Below are positions 51,461 through 62,000 of a stretch of 64,000 nt of DNA, piece by piece. A program made the translations under genes and the position numbers. The stretch is from contig NZ_JAKFFS010000003.1 of assembly GCF_021502725.1 (NCBI RefSeq), forward strand, positions 682,001-746,000, read 5' to 3'. The notes beneath the pieces are model-generated. The model ran no database searches. It was not told the origin of the DNA and saw only the letters and a program-made list of their open reading frames with translations. Every line of letters begins with the position of its first letter. The first letter of the stretch is position 1. Origin of the DNA: Dyadobacter sp. CY345 (GTDB lineage Bacteria; Bacteroidota; Bacteroidia; Cytophagales; Spirosomataceae).

Positions 51461-52843
51461 ATGGGAATGAAAAAAGTACTTTGTTTGATTTTAATGGCTT
51501 CATCTGTCGCAATGGCACAGATTAAAACGGTAGATGAAAATAACAAGAGTGATATCCGATATAACCTTAATCCGTCCGGCTCACATTATGTTAAATTTAC
51601 CTTTACAAATCAGGTTTGGCTTCGACTTAATGATAACAATCCCGGAACTACTGTCCTCAGTGATCCAGCTTCTCAAACTTTTGATATTGGGTTGAGGCGG
51701 ACACGCATGCAATTATTCGGCCAAATTACTGACAGAGTATTTTTTTATACACAGTTTGGTCTTAACAACTTTAACAAAACAAATGGTTTCCCAAGTTATA
51801 ATACTACTAGTACGCCAAGTAACAGGAAAGTTGCTGCATTTTTTCACGATGCGGTAGGGGAATATGAAGTGCACAGAAAAGGAAATAATTTTATTCGTTT
51901 TGGCGGAGGGTTGACTATTGTTAATGGTCTGTCCCGTTTCTCGCAACCAAGCATTGGGACGATCATGACAATGGATGTACCAATTTTTGCACAGGCCACT
52001 GTGGATCAGACAGATCAGTTTTCAAGGAAACTTGCTGTTTACAGCCGCGGGCAAATTGGTAAAATCAATTATCGTGTCAGTATAGCTGACCCTTTCCCGA
52101 TTGAGACAAGCGGTGGAGTTCCTGCTGCGTTGGGTACCAATGCTGTATTTGCTCAAAAGAAACATAAAAAGCAGTTCGATGCTTTATTGATCTACAACAT
52201 TTTTGATACAGAAGACAACACCACACCGGGATATATGACAGGGACGTATCTCGGAAAGCGGAAAGTGTGGAATATTGAAGCGGGTTTTATCGGGCAGAAA
52301 AACGCGACATGGAGAAGAGAAGGAGTTGACACTATATATTCCAGCATGAATTTATGGTCAGTCGCTTCTTATCTGGATATACCGATCAACAAAGACAAAG
52401 GAACGGGTGTGTCTGCTTACCTGGGCTATTTTTATACTGATTATGGCAAAGGTTACCTTCGCTACAATGGCAGCATGAATCCTGCAACTGGTACCAATTT
52501 GCCTATCACAGGCGTTAGTGGAACACATGGGAATGCTTATCCGATGTTCGGAACGGGCAATGTGATTTATGCACAGGCAGGATATAAATTTAAGGATGGA
52601 TTAATTGGTAGTCAGGGAACCCTCATGCCGTTTGCCTCTGTGCAGCATTCAGATTACGAACGTTTGAAAGATCCGATGAACCTTTTTAATCTTGGTATTA
52701 ACTGGATTATTAAAGGGAGTAATGCAAAGTTGACTTTAAACTACGAAAACCGCCCGGTTTATAAAAACGGGCCGGAGGTAAATGAGCTGGGAAAAGATGG
52801 AAGAAAAGGTTCCTGGATTTTGCAGTATCAGATTTCTATTTAA
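51461..52843 (+). CDS. Porin-like outer-membrane protein
   Basis: A 460-residue protein with signal peptide (VLCLILMASSVAMAQ). Alternating aromatic beta-strands run throughout (HYVKFTFTNQVWLRLN, RVFFYTQFGLNNF, WNIEAGFIGQKNATWRR, AYLGYFYTDYGKG), and the last strand GSWILQYQISI ends in a hydrophobic residue as in outer-membrane barrels. RRTRMQLFGQITDRVFFY is like the phosphate-selective porin O/P group. The transported solute is unknown. It diverges from the regulator gene and ends at a bidirectional terminator shared with mdh. Confidence 0.75.
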   Translation: MGMKKVLCLILMASSVAMAQIKTVDENNKSDIRYNLNPSGSHYVKFTFTNQVWLRLNDNNPGTTVLSDPASQTFDIGLRRTRMQLFGQITDRVFFYTQFGLNNFNKTNGFPSYNTTSTPSNRKVAAFFHDAVGEYEVHRKGNNFIRFGGGLTIVNGLSRFSQPSIGTIMTMDVPIFAQATVDQTDQFSRKLAVYSRGQIGKINYRVSIADPFPIETSGGVPAALGTNAVFAQKKHKKQFDALLIYNIFDTEDNTTPGYMTGTYLGKRKVWNIEAGFIGQKNATWRREGVDTIYSSMNLWSVASYLDIPINKDKGTGVSAYLGYFYTDYGKGYLRYNGSMNPATGTNLPITGVSGTHGNAYPMFGTGNVIYAQAGYKFKDGLIGSQGTLMPFASVQHSDYERLKDPMNLFNLGINWIIKGSNAKLTLNYENRPVYKNGPEVNELGKDGRKGSWILQYQISI

Positions 52844-52872
52844 GCCTTGGAGAAAAATATTTAAGGAAGAAT

Positions 52873-52917
52873 ATAGAGAAGTCAACTAAGAAAAAGGCTG
52901 ACTTCTCTATTTTGTTT
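52873..52917. terminator. Bidirectional terminator between the porin-like gene and mdh
   Basis: ATAGAGAAGTCA (52873-52884) and TGACTTCTCTAT (52899-52910) form a perfect 12-bp stem with a 14-nt loop. On the plus strand it is followed by TTTTGTTT; the A-rich other flank serves mdh less well. Confidence 0.8.
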
Positions 52918-52919
52918 AA

Positions 52920-53846
52920 CTAGAACGTAAGTGCGCCATTCATTGCACGAACCGCTTCTGCAGATTTTTCATAAGCCGCTTTTTCAGCGTCGCTCAGGCG
53001 GAGATTTATGATTTTCTCCCATCCATTACGGCCAAGAACCACAGGCACACCCATACAAATATCTTTCTGTCCGTATTCACCGTTCAGATAAACTCCGCAG
53101 GGAACGATTCGTTTTTGGTTGCGTACAATGCTTTCAACCATCATAGCGGCCGCTGCACCCGGTGCATACCAGGCTGAGGTGCCGATTAATTTTGTAAGCG
53201 TTGCTCCACCAACCATCGTATCCGCTGCAACCTGTTCCAATTTTTCGGCAGATAAAAAACGGCTTACCGGAATACCGTTGTAGGTTGCCAGACGTGTCAG
53301 AGGAATCATGGTCGTGTCGCCATGTCCGCCGATCACCATACCGTGAATATCACTTGGAGAAACATCCATCGCAAGTGCCAGGTATGTTTTGAAACGGGCG
53401 CTGTCCAAAGCACCACCCATACCGATAATGCGTTTTTTAGGAATATCGGCTTCTTTGAAAGCGAGATAAGTCATTGTATCCATTGGATTGGAAACAACGA
53501 TGATGATGGCCTTTGGTGAATATTTTAACACATTTTCAGTTACGGATTTTACTATGCCGGCATTGATTCCTATCAATTCTTCGCGTGTCATGCCAGGTTT
53601 GCGAGGGATACCCGAGGTGATTACAACCACATCAGAACCTTTTGTTTTTTCGTAGTCATTGGTTGAGCCAACCGGCTTGGTATTAAAACCAAGCAATGCA
53701 GCTGTCTGGTACATGTCCAATGACTTTCCTTCACTCACACCTTCTTTGATATCCAGCAACACTAATTCTTCCGCCAATTCGCGACGAATGATATTGTCGG
53801 CTGTGGTTGCACCCACGGCGCCAGCGCCTACGACAGTAATCTTCAT
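52920..53846 (-). CDS. mdh: Malate dehydrogenase
   Basis: A 308-residue LDH-like malate dehydrogenase of the TCA cycle. The NAD-binding motif is GAGAVGATTADN (7-18). Substrate arginines R82 and R88 lie in IPRKPGMTREEL, R151 in ALDSARFKTYLA, and the catalytic histidine is H175 in GGHGDTTMIP. The arginine at position 82 marks malate rather than lactate specificity. Length is typical. It is monocistronic. Confidence 0.96.
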   Translation of the reverse strand: MKITVVGAGAVGATTADNIIRRELAEELVLLDIKEGVSEGKSLDMYQTAALLGFNTKPVGSTNDYEKTKGSDVVVITSGIPRKPGMTREELIGINAGIVKSVTENVLKYSPKAIIIVVSNPMDTMTYLAFKEADIPKKRIIGMGGALDSARFKTYLALAMDVSPSDIHGMVIGGHGDTTMIPLTRLATYNGIPVSRFLSAEKLEQVAADTMVGGATLTKLIGTSAWYAPGAAAAMMVESIVRNQKRIVPCGVYLNGEYGQKDICMGVPVVLGRNGWEKIINLRLSDAEKAAYEKSAEAVRAMNGALTF

Positions 53847-54039
53847 AAAAAAATGTATTTAATTGTGTAAAAATTAATGTTTTGAAATATACCCTAAAAA
53901 TAGGTTACATAATTTGTTAAAACCACTCACGGATTTAAATTTTGTTTAAAAACTGGTATGCTTTGATCCATAATGCAATTTTTTACGTAATTAGATAGTT
54001 ATATTGGCATTTCAAACCACTTTTTCTTTACTTAGGGAA

Positions 54040-54471
54040 ATGAACAATGAATCATTGATAGCGAAAATTTTAAAGTCTGTTTTTTTTAAAAAAGCAACAG
54101 GTAAAGCGGGTAGGTATGCAAGTAATACAAGTCGTCTTGTTGAGCTGGTTGGCCAGGTAGTAAGTAAATTAAAGCATGTTGGATTTAAAGGAAATCTGGC
54201 CGAATTTCAGGGGAGCGTTGGGATACTGGTTCGTATGGTTAAGGCATATTCGTCCGGAGCATACAGAACGCTTCCGTGGAAAAGCCTCGTTTCGATCGTT
54301 GCAGTTCTAATCTATTTCGTTTCTCCGATTGACCTTATACCTGATTTTCTGCCAGTTATCGGAATTGCAGATGATTTTGCCCTGGTTTTGTGGCTAATCA
54401 AGACTTTGGGGGATGATATTGCTAAATTTAGTGAATGGGAAAAGAATGAAAAAACAATTAATATCGGATAA
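54040..54471 (+). CDS. DUF1232/YkvA-family membrane protein
   Basis: About 143 residues from the ATG at 54040, which follows AGGGAA; a TTG at 54004 would add twelve residues. The C-terminal DUF1232 core is seen as YRTLPWKSLVSIVAVLIYFVSPIDLIPDFLPVIGIADDFALVLWLIKTL (in parts), with the conserved SPIDLIPD motif in a membrane helix pair. The N-terminal half is basic and helical. Function of the family is unknown. Confidence 0.85.
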   Translation: MNNESLIAKILKSVFFKKATGKAGRYASNTSRLVELVGQVVSKLKHVGFKGNLAEFQGSVGILVRMVKAYSSGAYRTLPWKSLVSIVAVLIYFVSPIDLIPDFLPVIGIADDFALVLWLIKTLGDDIAKFSEWEKNEKTINIG

Positions 54472-54509
54472 AGTGTCTGATTATTTTAGTTCTTTTCGAA
54501 ATAATAAGT

Positions 54510-54517
54510 ATTTTTGT
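54510..54517 (+). promoter_or_regulatory. Possible -7 element for tatA
   Basis: TATTTTTG fits TAnnTTTG and lies 23 bp before the start codon. No TTG at the standard distance. Confidence 0.4.
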
Positions 54518-54540
54518 AAACATATAATCAAAGAATAGAT

Positions 54541-54750
54541 ATGGAATCAGTAACTGTTTTAGGTGGAATTATGGGGTTAGGTGGACAAGAGATTTTTCTG
54601 GTAGCCTTGTTTGTTTTGCTATTCTTCGGTGCGAAGAAAATTCCTGAGTTGATGCGTGGTTTAGGTCAGGGTATCAACGAATTTAAGAATGCTACGAAAG
54701 ACGTAAAAGAAAATATTGAGAAAAGCATGGAAGATACTACCACAAAGTAG
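54541..54750 (+). CDS. tatA: Twin-arginine translocase subunit TatA/E
   Basis: A 69-residue protein with the full TatA layout: a short transmembrane helix ([14 protein letters not shown], about 16-29), the hinge [15 protein letters not shown] and an amphipathic helix ([18 protein letters not shown]). It polymerises to form the Tat pore for folded proteins. tatC is not in the neighbourhood. A terminator follows. Confidence 0.95.
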   Translation: MESVTVLGGIMGLGGQEIFLVALFVLLFFGAKKIPELMRGLGQGINEFKNATKDVKENIEKSMEDTTTK

Positions 54751-54775
54751 TTTTTCCATCGTATTGAGTATATAA

Positions 54776-54807
54776 CAGAGCCGTTTAGTAAAAACTTAAT
54801 GGCTCTG
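54776..54807 (+). terminator. Terminator downstream of tatA
   Basis: CAGAGCC (54776-54782) pairs with GGCTCTG (54801-54807), extended by GTT/AAT pairing including one wobble. It is followed by ATTCTTTATTT, a moderately T-rich tail. Confidence 0.7.
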
Positions 54808-54841
54808 ATTCTTTATTTATTACCCGCCAAAAATAATAACG

Positions 54842-56284
54842 TTGAAAGAGTACCCGACGCTAACCGATATACAAAATGATTTGCGTGGAGGAGGTTTAAC
54901 CTGCGTGCAGTTGGTGAGTCATTATTTGGAAAGGATTGAGTCCAATGCCCATTTAAATGCTTTCGTTGAAGTCTATTCAGAAGAAGCACTTCGCTTTGCT
55001 GCTGAAATTGACATAAAAATTCAGAATGGAACTGCTGGCAGGCTTGCCGGTTTGGTAATAGGTTTGAAAGATGTGCTCGCTCATAAAGGACACGCTGTTC
55101 AGGCCGGAAGCCAGATTCTGAATACTTACCATTCCCCTTTTACTGCGACAGCAGTTCAACGTCTTTTAGACGAAGATGCTATCGTGATCGGCCGTCAGAA
55201 TTGTGACGAGTTTGCGATGGGATCTTCTAATGAAAACTCATCCTTTGGTCCTGTTCTTAATGCGGCTGATAATACGAAAGTCCCTGGTGGTTCTTCCGGA
55301 GGATCGGCAGTTGCCGTACAGGCAGGATTGTGTCACGCTTCATTGGGGAGTGACACCGGTGGGTCCGTTCGTCAGCCGGCTGCTTTTTGCGGCGTTGTCG
55401 GCGTAAAGCCTTCGTATGGCCGCGTCTCACGATGGGGACTTCTGGCCTATGCTTCCTCATTTGATTGCATCGGGCCAATCACCAAAAGTGTCGAAGATGC
55501 TGCTTTGCTTCTGGAAATCATGGCCGGTGCTGATGCGTTTGATAGTACTGTATCTGCGAAGGGCGTTCCGGATTATACAAAAAACCTTGATTGGAACGGA
55601 AAAGCACGAATTGGTTATATTCTTGATACGATTGAAAACGAGGCAATTGCTCCTGAAATCAGGGAACATACGCTGGACCTTTTAAACCGGCTTCGTGCGC
55701 AAGGGCATGAAGTATCACCAGTTGAAATGCCGCTTCTTGATTATTTATTACCTACTTATTATATTTTAACGACCGCTGAGGCCAGCTCCAACCTATCACG
55801 ATTTGACGGTGTTAGATATGGCAGCAGATCTACTGAAACGGGCGACTTAGAAGCACTTTACAAAAACACGCGTACCGAGGGTTTTGGCGAAGAAGTGAGA
55901 AGAAGGATATTATTGGGTACTTTTGTTTTAAGTGCCAATTATTACGACGCATACTATACCAAGGCGCAACGCGTTAGAAGGTTAGTGCGTGAAGAAACGG
56001 AAAGATTTTTTGAGAAATTTGATTTTCTTATTTCGCCGGTAACGCCAACCACAGCATTTACGATTGGTGAGAAGACAGATGACCCGTTACAAATGTATTT
56101 GGCCGATATTTTCACAGTACAGGCCAATGTCGTTGGGAATCCTGCCATCTCTATACCTAACGGTTTTGACAAAAACGGTATGCCAATTGGGATACAAATT
56201 ATGGCTCCTTTCTTTAAAGAAGAGATAATGCTTTCTTTTGCTAACCATCTTTCTTTAACTTTGAAAGAAAATATTGAAGCATAA
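54842..56284 (+). CDS. gatA: Asp-tRNA(Asn)/Glu-tRNA(Gln) amidotransferase subunit A
   Basis: A 480-residue amidase subunit. The Ser-cisSer-Lys triad is K76 (GLKDVLAHKG), S151 (GGSSGGSAVAV) and S175 (GSDTGGSVRQPAA). It releases ammonia from glutamine for GatB to amidate mischarged tRNA. The start is a TTG at 54842; no in-frame ATG lies between it and the preceding stop, and the encoded KEYPTLTDIQNDL matches the family N-terminus. Length is normal. gatB and gatC are not nearby. Confidence 0.95.
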   Translation: MKEYPTLTDIQNDLRGGGLTCVQLVSHYLERIESNAHLNAFVEVYSEEALRFAAEIDIKIQNGTAGRLAGLVIGLKDVLAHKGHAVQAGSQILNTYHSPFTATAVQRLLDEDAIVIGRQNCDEFAMGSSNENSSFGPVLNAADNTKVPGGSSGGSAVAVQAGLCHASLGSDTGGSVRQPAAFCGVVGVKPSYGRVSRWGLLAYASSFDCIGPITKSVEDAALLLEIMAGADAFDSTVSAKGVPDYTKNLDWNGKARIGYILDTIENEAIAPEIREHTLDLLNRLRAQGHEVSPVEMPLLDYLLPTYYILTTAEASSNLSRFDGVRYGSRSTETGDLEALYKNTRTEGFGEEVRRRILLGTFVLSANYYDAYYTKAQRVRRLVREETERFFEKFDFLISPVTPTTAFTIGEKTDDPLQMYLADIFTVQANVVGNPAISIPNGFDKNGMPIGIQIMAPFFKEEIMLSFANHLSLTLKENIEA

Positions 56285-56290
56285 AACATC

Positions 56291-56320
56291 ATCAGGCAAA
56301 TAATTTTTTACCTGATTTTT
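56291..56320 (+). terminator. Terminator downstream of gatA
   Basis: ATCAGG (56291-56296) pairs with CCTGAT (56311-56316), extended by AAA/TTT after one mismatch, followed by TTTT. It lies 6 bp past the gatA stop. Confidence 0.75.
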
Positions 56321-56522
56321 CGTAAGTATTTAAAAAGGCGGCAGTTTGGTTTCGATAGTATTAACAGAAATTACAATAAAAAAACTGTGCCTAGTTACCA
56401 GATTTCTGAAAAAAATTACAGAAATCGCCTATAATTAAGATAGTTATTTTCATAAGGTATTCATCATCAGACGTTGACTATTTGATAACAGGAATCGCTA
56501 ACCCATCAAAAAGCTTTAATTA

Positions 56523-58358
56523 ATGAGGATTTCAAAAAGAGTATTGTGGCTTGGAGCCGTGTGTGTAGGGATGTGGGATTCGCCGGTGATGGCGACAATA
56601 CAAAAAGAGAAATTAGAAATTATTGAGTCTGATACGCTCGGAATTGCGGCGGTCGCAGATGAAAATGCGGAAATCCCGGAAATTCCGACGGTTGAGGAGA
56701 TTGGGTTAACGCCTGCCATTCCGGAAGAATTATTAAGAGAGCGTTTTGCGAAACTTGAAAAGTCGATTCCTTTGACATATCACAAGTCGTCTCATGAATT
56801 TGTCGAATATTTCATCTACAAAAAGACAAATTTTACCATCACAATGATGGAAAAAATGCCTTTATATTTCCCTTTATTCGAAAGGACACTTCAAAAATAT
56901 GGTTTGCCGACAGAGCTAAAATATCTGTCTATGATTGAGTCAGGTTTGAATCCAACTGCACTTTCTCGTGTAAGGGCTGGTGGACTTTGGCAATTTATGC
57001 CTGCAACAGGCCGTGAGTTTGGGTTATATCAGGACAGTTATGTCGATGAACGTTTTGAACCTGCCAAGGCAACAGATGCGGCGTGTAGATATTTAAAACA
57101 ACTTTACAACATATTTGGAGACTGGGAGCTGGCTTTGGCTTCTTATAACACAGGCCCTGGAAATGTGAAACGCGCGATGAGACGTTCTCATGGAACTACT
57201 TTTTGGGGGATTTATAATGCACTTCCAAAAGAAACAAGATCTTACGTTCCGCAATATGTGGCGATGAACTACATGATGAATTATGGAAATGATCATGGGG
57301 TGTACGCACAAAACCCTGAATATCAGATACCGAATGATACGATCCATATTAACGGTTACATTGACCTTGCAAGCTTCTGTCAGCAAAGCGGAATTGATTT
57401 TGCTGAGCTCAACAAACTGAATCCTCAGTTGACAAAGACAATGCTTCCTGAGCAGACGCGTGATTTTGTTCTTAAAATACCAAGCGTTAAATATACTTAT
57501 CTGGTTAGCAATAGAAGTGTAATTATGGATTCCTGCACACGCAGGTATATCCCGGCAGGAGCAGTTTTAGCCAGTTTTGATAATTCTAAAGGAGCATTTC
57601 CTTTTGCTTATGTAAATGGAGACGGGGAAGGCGAAGAATTTGCTGGCAACACTAAGGTAGTTTCTAAAAAGTCATCTCACACAGTCAGAAGAGGAGAGAC
57701 TCTGCAATCCATCTCCAAAAAATACCGTGTTCAGATTGCGGAGTTAAAAAGATGGAATCGCCTTCGGAGAAATTCATTGCAGAGAGGACAACGATTGGTA
57801 GTTTACAAAGATGTAAAAGTTACTGTCCGACCAACTTTAATTGCTTCTAAAAATGTAGAAAAGGAGCAGGTTAAACCAGATACTACCGTTGAAACAACTT
57901 TGGCATCGAACGAAGAGGCGGAGGATACAAGTGAAGATTATCAGGAAGAGCCTGTTGTTGTTTCAAAAATTAAGCAAAAAAAATCTTCACATACGGTAAG
58001 ACGTGGAGAGACGCTTGAATCAATTTCAAAAAAATATGATGTCGAAATCGCTGAATTGAGAAAATGGAATGGCATACGGAGAAGTGCGATTCAAAGCGGA
58101 CAAAAATTAATTGTTTATAGAGACACCAAAGAAGCATCTACCTCGACACTGGCATTGTCTGCAAAATCACAGCAAGCGCAGAAGGAAGAGTCAAGAAGAT
58201 CAAGACATATCAAAATGCGTTACCATACTGTTCAGCAGGGTGACACGCTTTGGAACATTTCCCTACGTTATGGATTACCAATCGATGATTTGAAAAAGGC
58301 GAACAAGATCAGAGGAAATGAGATTAAACCTGGTATGAAACTCATTGTTTCAAGCTAG
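56523..58358 (+). CDS. Lytic transglycosylase with three LysM domains (MltD-like)
   Basis: A 611-residue exported murein hydrolase. A weak signal sequence (VLWLGAVCVGMWDSPVMA) is followed by an SLT domain (about 100-265) with catalytic E139 in SMIESGLNP, GLWQFMPATGREFGL and LASYNTGPGNVKRA. Three LysM peptidoglycan-binding domains follow at about 382-428, 487-532 and 566-610, each starting HTVRRGETL or HTVQQGDTLW. The linkers are acidic or basic and low-complexity. It cleaves peptidoglycan glycan strands to 1,6-anhydro products. It precedes ruvA by 32 bp. Confidence 0.93.
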   Translation: MRISKRVLWLGAVCVGMWDSPVMATIQKEKLEIIESDTLGIAAVADENAEIPEIPTVEEIGLTPAIPEELLRERFAKLEKSIPLTYHKSSHEFVEYFIYKKTNFTITMMEKMPLYFPLFERTLQKYGLPTELKYLSMIESGLNPTALSRVRAGGLWQFMPATGREFGLYQDSYVDERFEPAKATDAACRYLKQLYNIFGDWELALASYNTGPGNVKRAMRRSHGTTFWGIYNALPKETRSYVPQYVAMNYMMNYGNDHGVYAQNPEYQIPNDTIHINGYIDLASFCQQSGIDFAELNKLNPQLTKTMLPEQTRDFVLKIPSVKYTYLVSNRSVIMDSCTRRYIPAGAVLASFDNSKGAFPFAYVNGDGEGEEFAGNTKVVSKKSSHTVRRGETLQSISKKYRVQIAELKRWNRLRRNSLQRGQRLVVYKDVKVTVRPTLIASKNVEKEQVKPDTTVETTLASNEEAEDTSEDYQEEPVVVSKIKQKKSSHTVRRGETLESISKKYDVEIAELRKWNGIRRSAIQSGQKLIVYRDTKEASTSTLALSAKSQQAQKEESRRSRHIKMRYHTVQQGDTLWNISLRYGLPIDDLKKANKIRGNEIKPGMKLIVSS

Positions 58359-58390
58359 AAAAGCTATTTTAACGCACATACTATAAATAT

Positions 58391-58981
58391 ATGATTGCCT
58401 ACGTTGACGGAACAGTAACTTACAAAGATCCTGCATTTGCCGTTATTGATGTCCAGGGTCTGGGTTACGAAGTTCGTATTTCATTGCAGACATACACTGC
58501 TATGCCGGATGTTGGCAAGCGGTGCAAATTGGTAACCTATCTAAACATACGTGAGGATGCTCATGTGCTTTTCGGTTTTCTGGAAAGTGATGAGAAAAGC
58601 CTCTTTTTGGATTTGATCAGTATTTCGGGTGTAGGGCCATCGACTGCTTTAGTCATGCTTTCCTCCCTTTCGTCGCCGGAAATCCGCCAGGGTATCATCG
58701 ACGAAGATTTACGTCTGATCCAGTCTATTAAAGGAATCGGATTAAAAACAGCCCAGCGGGTAATTCTTGAATTAAGTGATAAAATGCGCAAAGATGCAAT
58801 GCTTACTACGGGTGTGAAAACGCCTGCAAGTTCGAATAATGCATTGAAAAGCGAAGCTCTGGCTGCCCTGGTGACACTGGGTATTCCGAAGGCGACTGCG
58901 GAGAAAAGTTTGGATGTTATCATCAAACGCGAGGGGTACGAAATTACGGTGGAGCAGTTGATTAAATTGGCACTTCGCTAG
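58391..58981 (+). CDS. ruvA: Holliday junction DNA helicase subunit RuvA
   Basis: A 196-residue protein. The N-terminal OB domain shows MIAYVDGTVTYKDPAFAVIDVQGLGYEV. Helix-hairpin-helix motifs are LISISGVGPSTALVMLSSL and IKGIGLKTAQRVILELSDKM. The C-terminal domain III (about 150-195) contacts RuvB. It binds four-way junctions as a tetramer. Length is typical. It is followed by sprA after 110 bp, a neighbourhood seen in other Bacteroidota. Confidence 0.96.
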   Translation: MIAYVDGTVTYKDPAFAVIDVQGLGYEVRISLQTYTAMPDVGKRCKLVTYLNIREDAHVLFGFLESDEKSLFLDLISISGVGPSTALVMLSSLSSPEIRQGIIDEDLRLIQSIKGIGLKTAQRVILELSDKMRKDAMLTTGVKTPASSNNALKSEALAALVTLGIPKATAEKSLDVIIKREGYEITVEQLIKLALR

Positions 58982-59091
58982 TGAGGATTTTAAATAAATC
59001 GCGCAGGAATATGGAAAGGATTTTTACCGTTGCGTCGGATATGTTGACATTGATTATCGAAGAAAACCCTCAAAAAATAAAGTATTAAGCT

Positions 59092-62000
59092 TTGTCATCA
59101 ACGGTTTACTCATTCCTCTTTAAGGCTATTACGATCTCATCCGGAGCTTTGCTGCTGGCAACGGCTTCTTTTGATAAAACTGAATCTAATTCCGAAGCTC
59201 TGGCCGACTGGGCTATACTTGCAGATACGATTCCGGATACGACTCGCAGAAATGTTGATCGCTCAGGCAATCAGCTGATCATGCGTTGGAAAGATTTTTA
59301 TTCCAACAAATTTGCCCAACCCAGGCCGCGTTCGCCTTTTTATCTCAAAGATCCGGCAAATATTTCCACCAATATTTTACTAGACAGTTCCGGCAAAATT
59401 GCTGTTACTGAAAATATTCAGACTCCATCAGGAAATCTCGATTATCGGGCGCCTGAAAGTATGGATATGGAAACGTATGATAAAGCGTTGGAAGATCGTG
59501 CCTTCAAAAGTTTGCTGCGCGAATATTCATCGAGGCAAGATGGGAAAAGTGCGATGGGAGCGAGAGGCCTTCTGCCTAAACTTGACGTGCCGCCTGCTTT
59601 GTCAAAAATCCTTGGTGACAATTTCCTTGATTTTAAACCGACTGGTTTCGTGGCGCTGGATATTGGTGTGATGAATCAGTTTATTGATAATCCTGCTCTT
59701 CCTATTCGTCAAAGACGTAATACCAATTTTATTTTTAATGAACAGATTGCAATTAATTTCAATGCTAATCTGGGAGACAGGCTGGGTTTTCTTACCAATT
59801 TTGATACCAAGGCAAGTTTCAATTTTGAAAATGCTTTAAAACTTAATTATAAAAACCCTGAAGAAAGTTTTCTCCGTAAGATTGAGGCCGGAAATATTAA
59901 CTGGGCTATTAATAGCCAGCTGATACCGGGTGTTCAAAATTTGTTTGGTTTAAAAACTGAATTTCAGTTTGGACGTTTGAGTGCAACTTTTGTCGCATCT
60001 CAACAGCGTTCGAGCAAGGAAAGAATCGTTTTGCGCGGAGGTGCGCAAAGCCGTGATTTTGAAATTCGCGTTGATAATTATGACGAAAACAGAAACTTTT
60101 TCCTGTCTCAGTATTTCAGGAATAAATATGAAAGTGCTTTAAGAAACACGCCTCAAATTACGTCCGGAGTTACCGTGACGCGGATGGAAGTTTATGTTAC
60201 AAACAGAACAACCACAACAGAATCACTAAGAAATATTGTCGGTTTCACAGATCTTGGTGAACCTGCTCCTTACAAAACAGGAAATCCAAATATTCAGCCG
60301 ATTCGTGCGAATCAGCCGGCTGACAATGCCACAAACGGGTTATACAAAACACTGACTGATAATCCCGGATTCCGTCAGGTGGATAATGCCAATTCTGCAA
60401 TCACCAATTTAGGGCTTGAAAAAACAGTAGACTACGAATTGTTAAGAGGAGCAAAAAGGCTCATTGCAGAACGTGAATATACTTTCAGTCCACAATTGGG
60501 TTTCATTTCCCTTACGACACCACTAAGAAATGATGAGGTTCTTGCCGTTGCTTACGAGTATACTTTCAACGGAAGGTCATACAAAGTAGGGGAACTGACC
60601 GAAGATTACCAGAACCGTCAGGATGATGAAGTTATCGCGTTGAAACTGATCAAATCATCTACAATTCGGAATAATACAACATTGCCGATGTGGGATTTGA
60701 TGATGAAAAACGTTTATACCCTTGGGACAAGCTCAATTGATAAAACCGGTTTTCAGTTACGCATTATTTACAAAGACGATTTAACCGGTATTGATAACCC
60801 AAATTTACAGGAAAGTAATCTTGCCAATATTCCATTGATTCGTGTGATGGGACTTGACAGGTTAAATCCTGTAAACGATTTGCAGCCGGACGGTAATTTT
60901 GACTTTGTTGACGGCGTGACCATTGATACAAAAACAGGTCGCGTGTTTTTTCCAGTACTGGAACCGTTTGGCTCTAATCTTAACGCAAGGTTGAGCGAGG
61001 ATGCGTTTCGTAAAAAATATGTTTTTAACGAGCTCTATCGCACGACAATGATCGATGCGCAGCAAGTTACAGAACGTAACAAATTTTATATCAAAGGTTC
61101 ATACCAATCCAGCGGCGGGGCTGAGGTTTCATTGCCTTATGGCGTTCTGGAAACTTCTGTAACTGTAACATCAGGCGGCGTTCCTTTATCTGCCGGGTCA
61201 GATTATATCGTAGAAGCGCAGATAGGGAGAGTTCGTATTTTGAACGGCAGCGTGATGAATTCAGGACGGGAAATTGTCATTGAATATGAACGTCCGGATA
61301 TGTTCCAGAACCAGATACGGACGCTACTCGGAACGCACCTTGACTATGTTGTTAACCGCGATATCAGTTTAGGTTTAACAGCAATCCGGTATAAGGAAAA
61401 ACCTGCCGGATTTCTAACCCGCGTAGCAATCGGAAACGAACCGGTTAACAATACCATGCTTGGCTTTAATGTGAACATCCGCAAAAATGTTCCATTCCTG
61501 ACGCGTTGGCTTGACGCACTTCCATTATTGCAAACCAAGGAAATGTCGAGTATTCAGTTCAAAGCTGAATTTGCGCAATTGTTGCCGGGCGTTTCCAAGG
61601 AAGTGAATAACCGCTCTCTTATTGATGATTTTGAATCGACAAGAACCGTTTATGATTTGGCAAGACAACCACAAAAATGGCGTTTGTCTGCTGTGCCACC
61701 TCAGTATCGTCAGGGATTTGACGGGAAAACGCTGGATTACGCATACAAACGCGCGAAAATATCAGCTTATGTTATTGACAACCTTTTTGGAGGCGCAGCC
61801 GGTTTAGGAGGCGCAGCGCAGTCTCCAATCAATATCACGGATGATGACCGGAAAAACGTTTATGAAAAATTATATCTTCCAAAAGATATTTTCCCGAATC
61901 GTTCGGTCGCAGGTTTGATCAATTATCCTCAAAACGTATTGGACATTGCATACTATCCAACTGAACGAGGTATGTATAACTTCAATACTGACCTGGATGC

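Noticed and set aside
59011..59088. 25-codon reading frame between ruvA and sprA, in the sprA frame
   Set aside because: It is short, ends at TAA 59086-59088 and does not resemble a known leader peptide; it is mentioned only because it would join sprA if the stop were an error.
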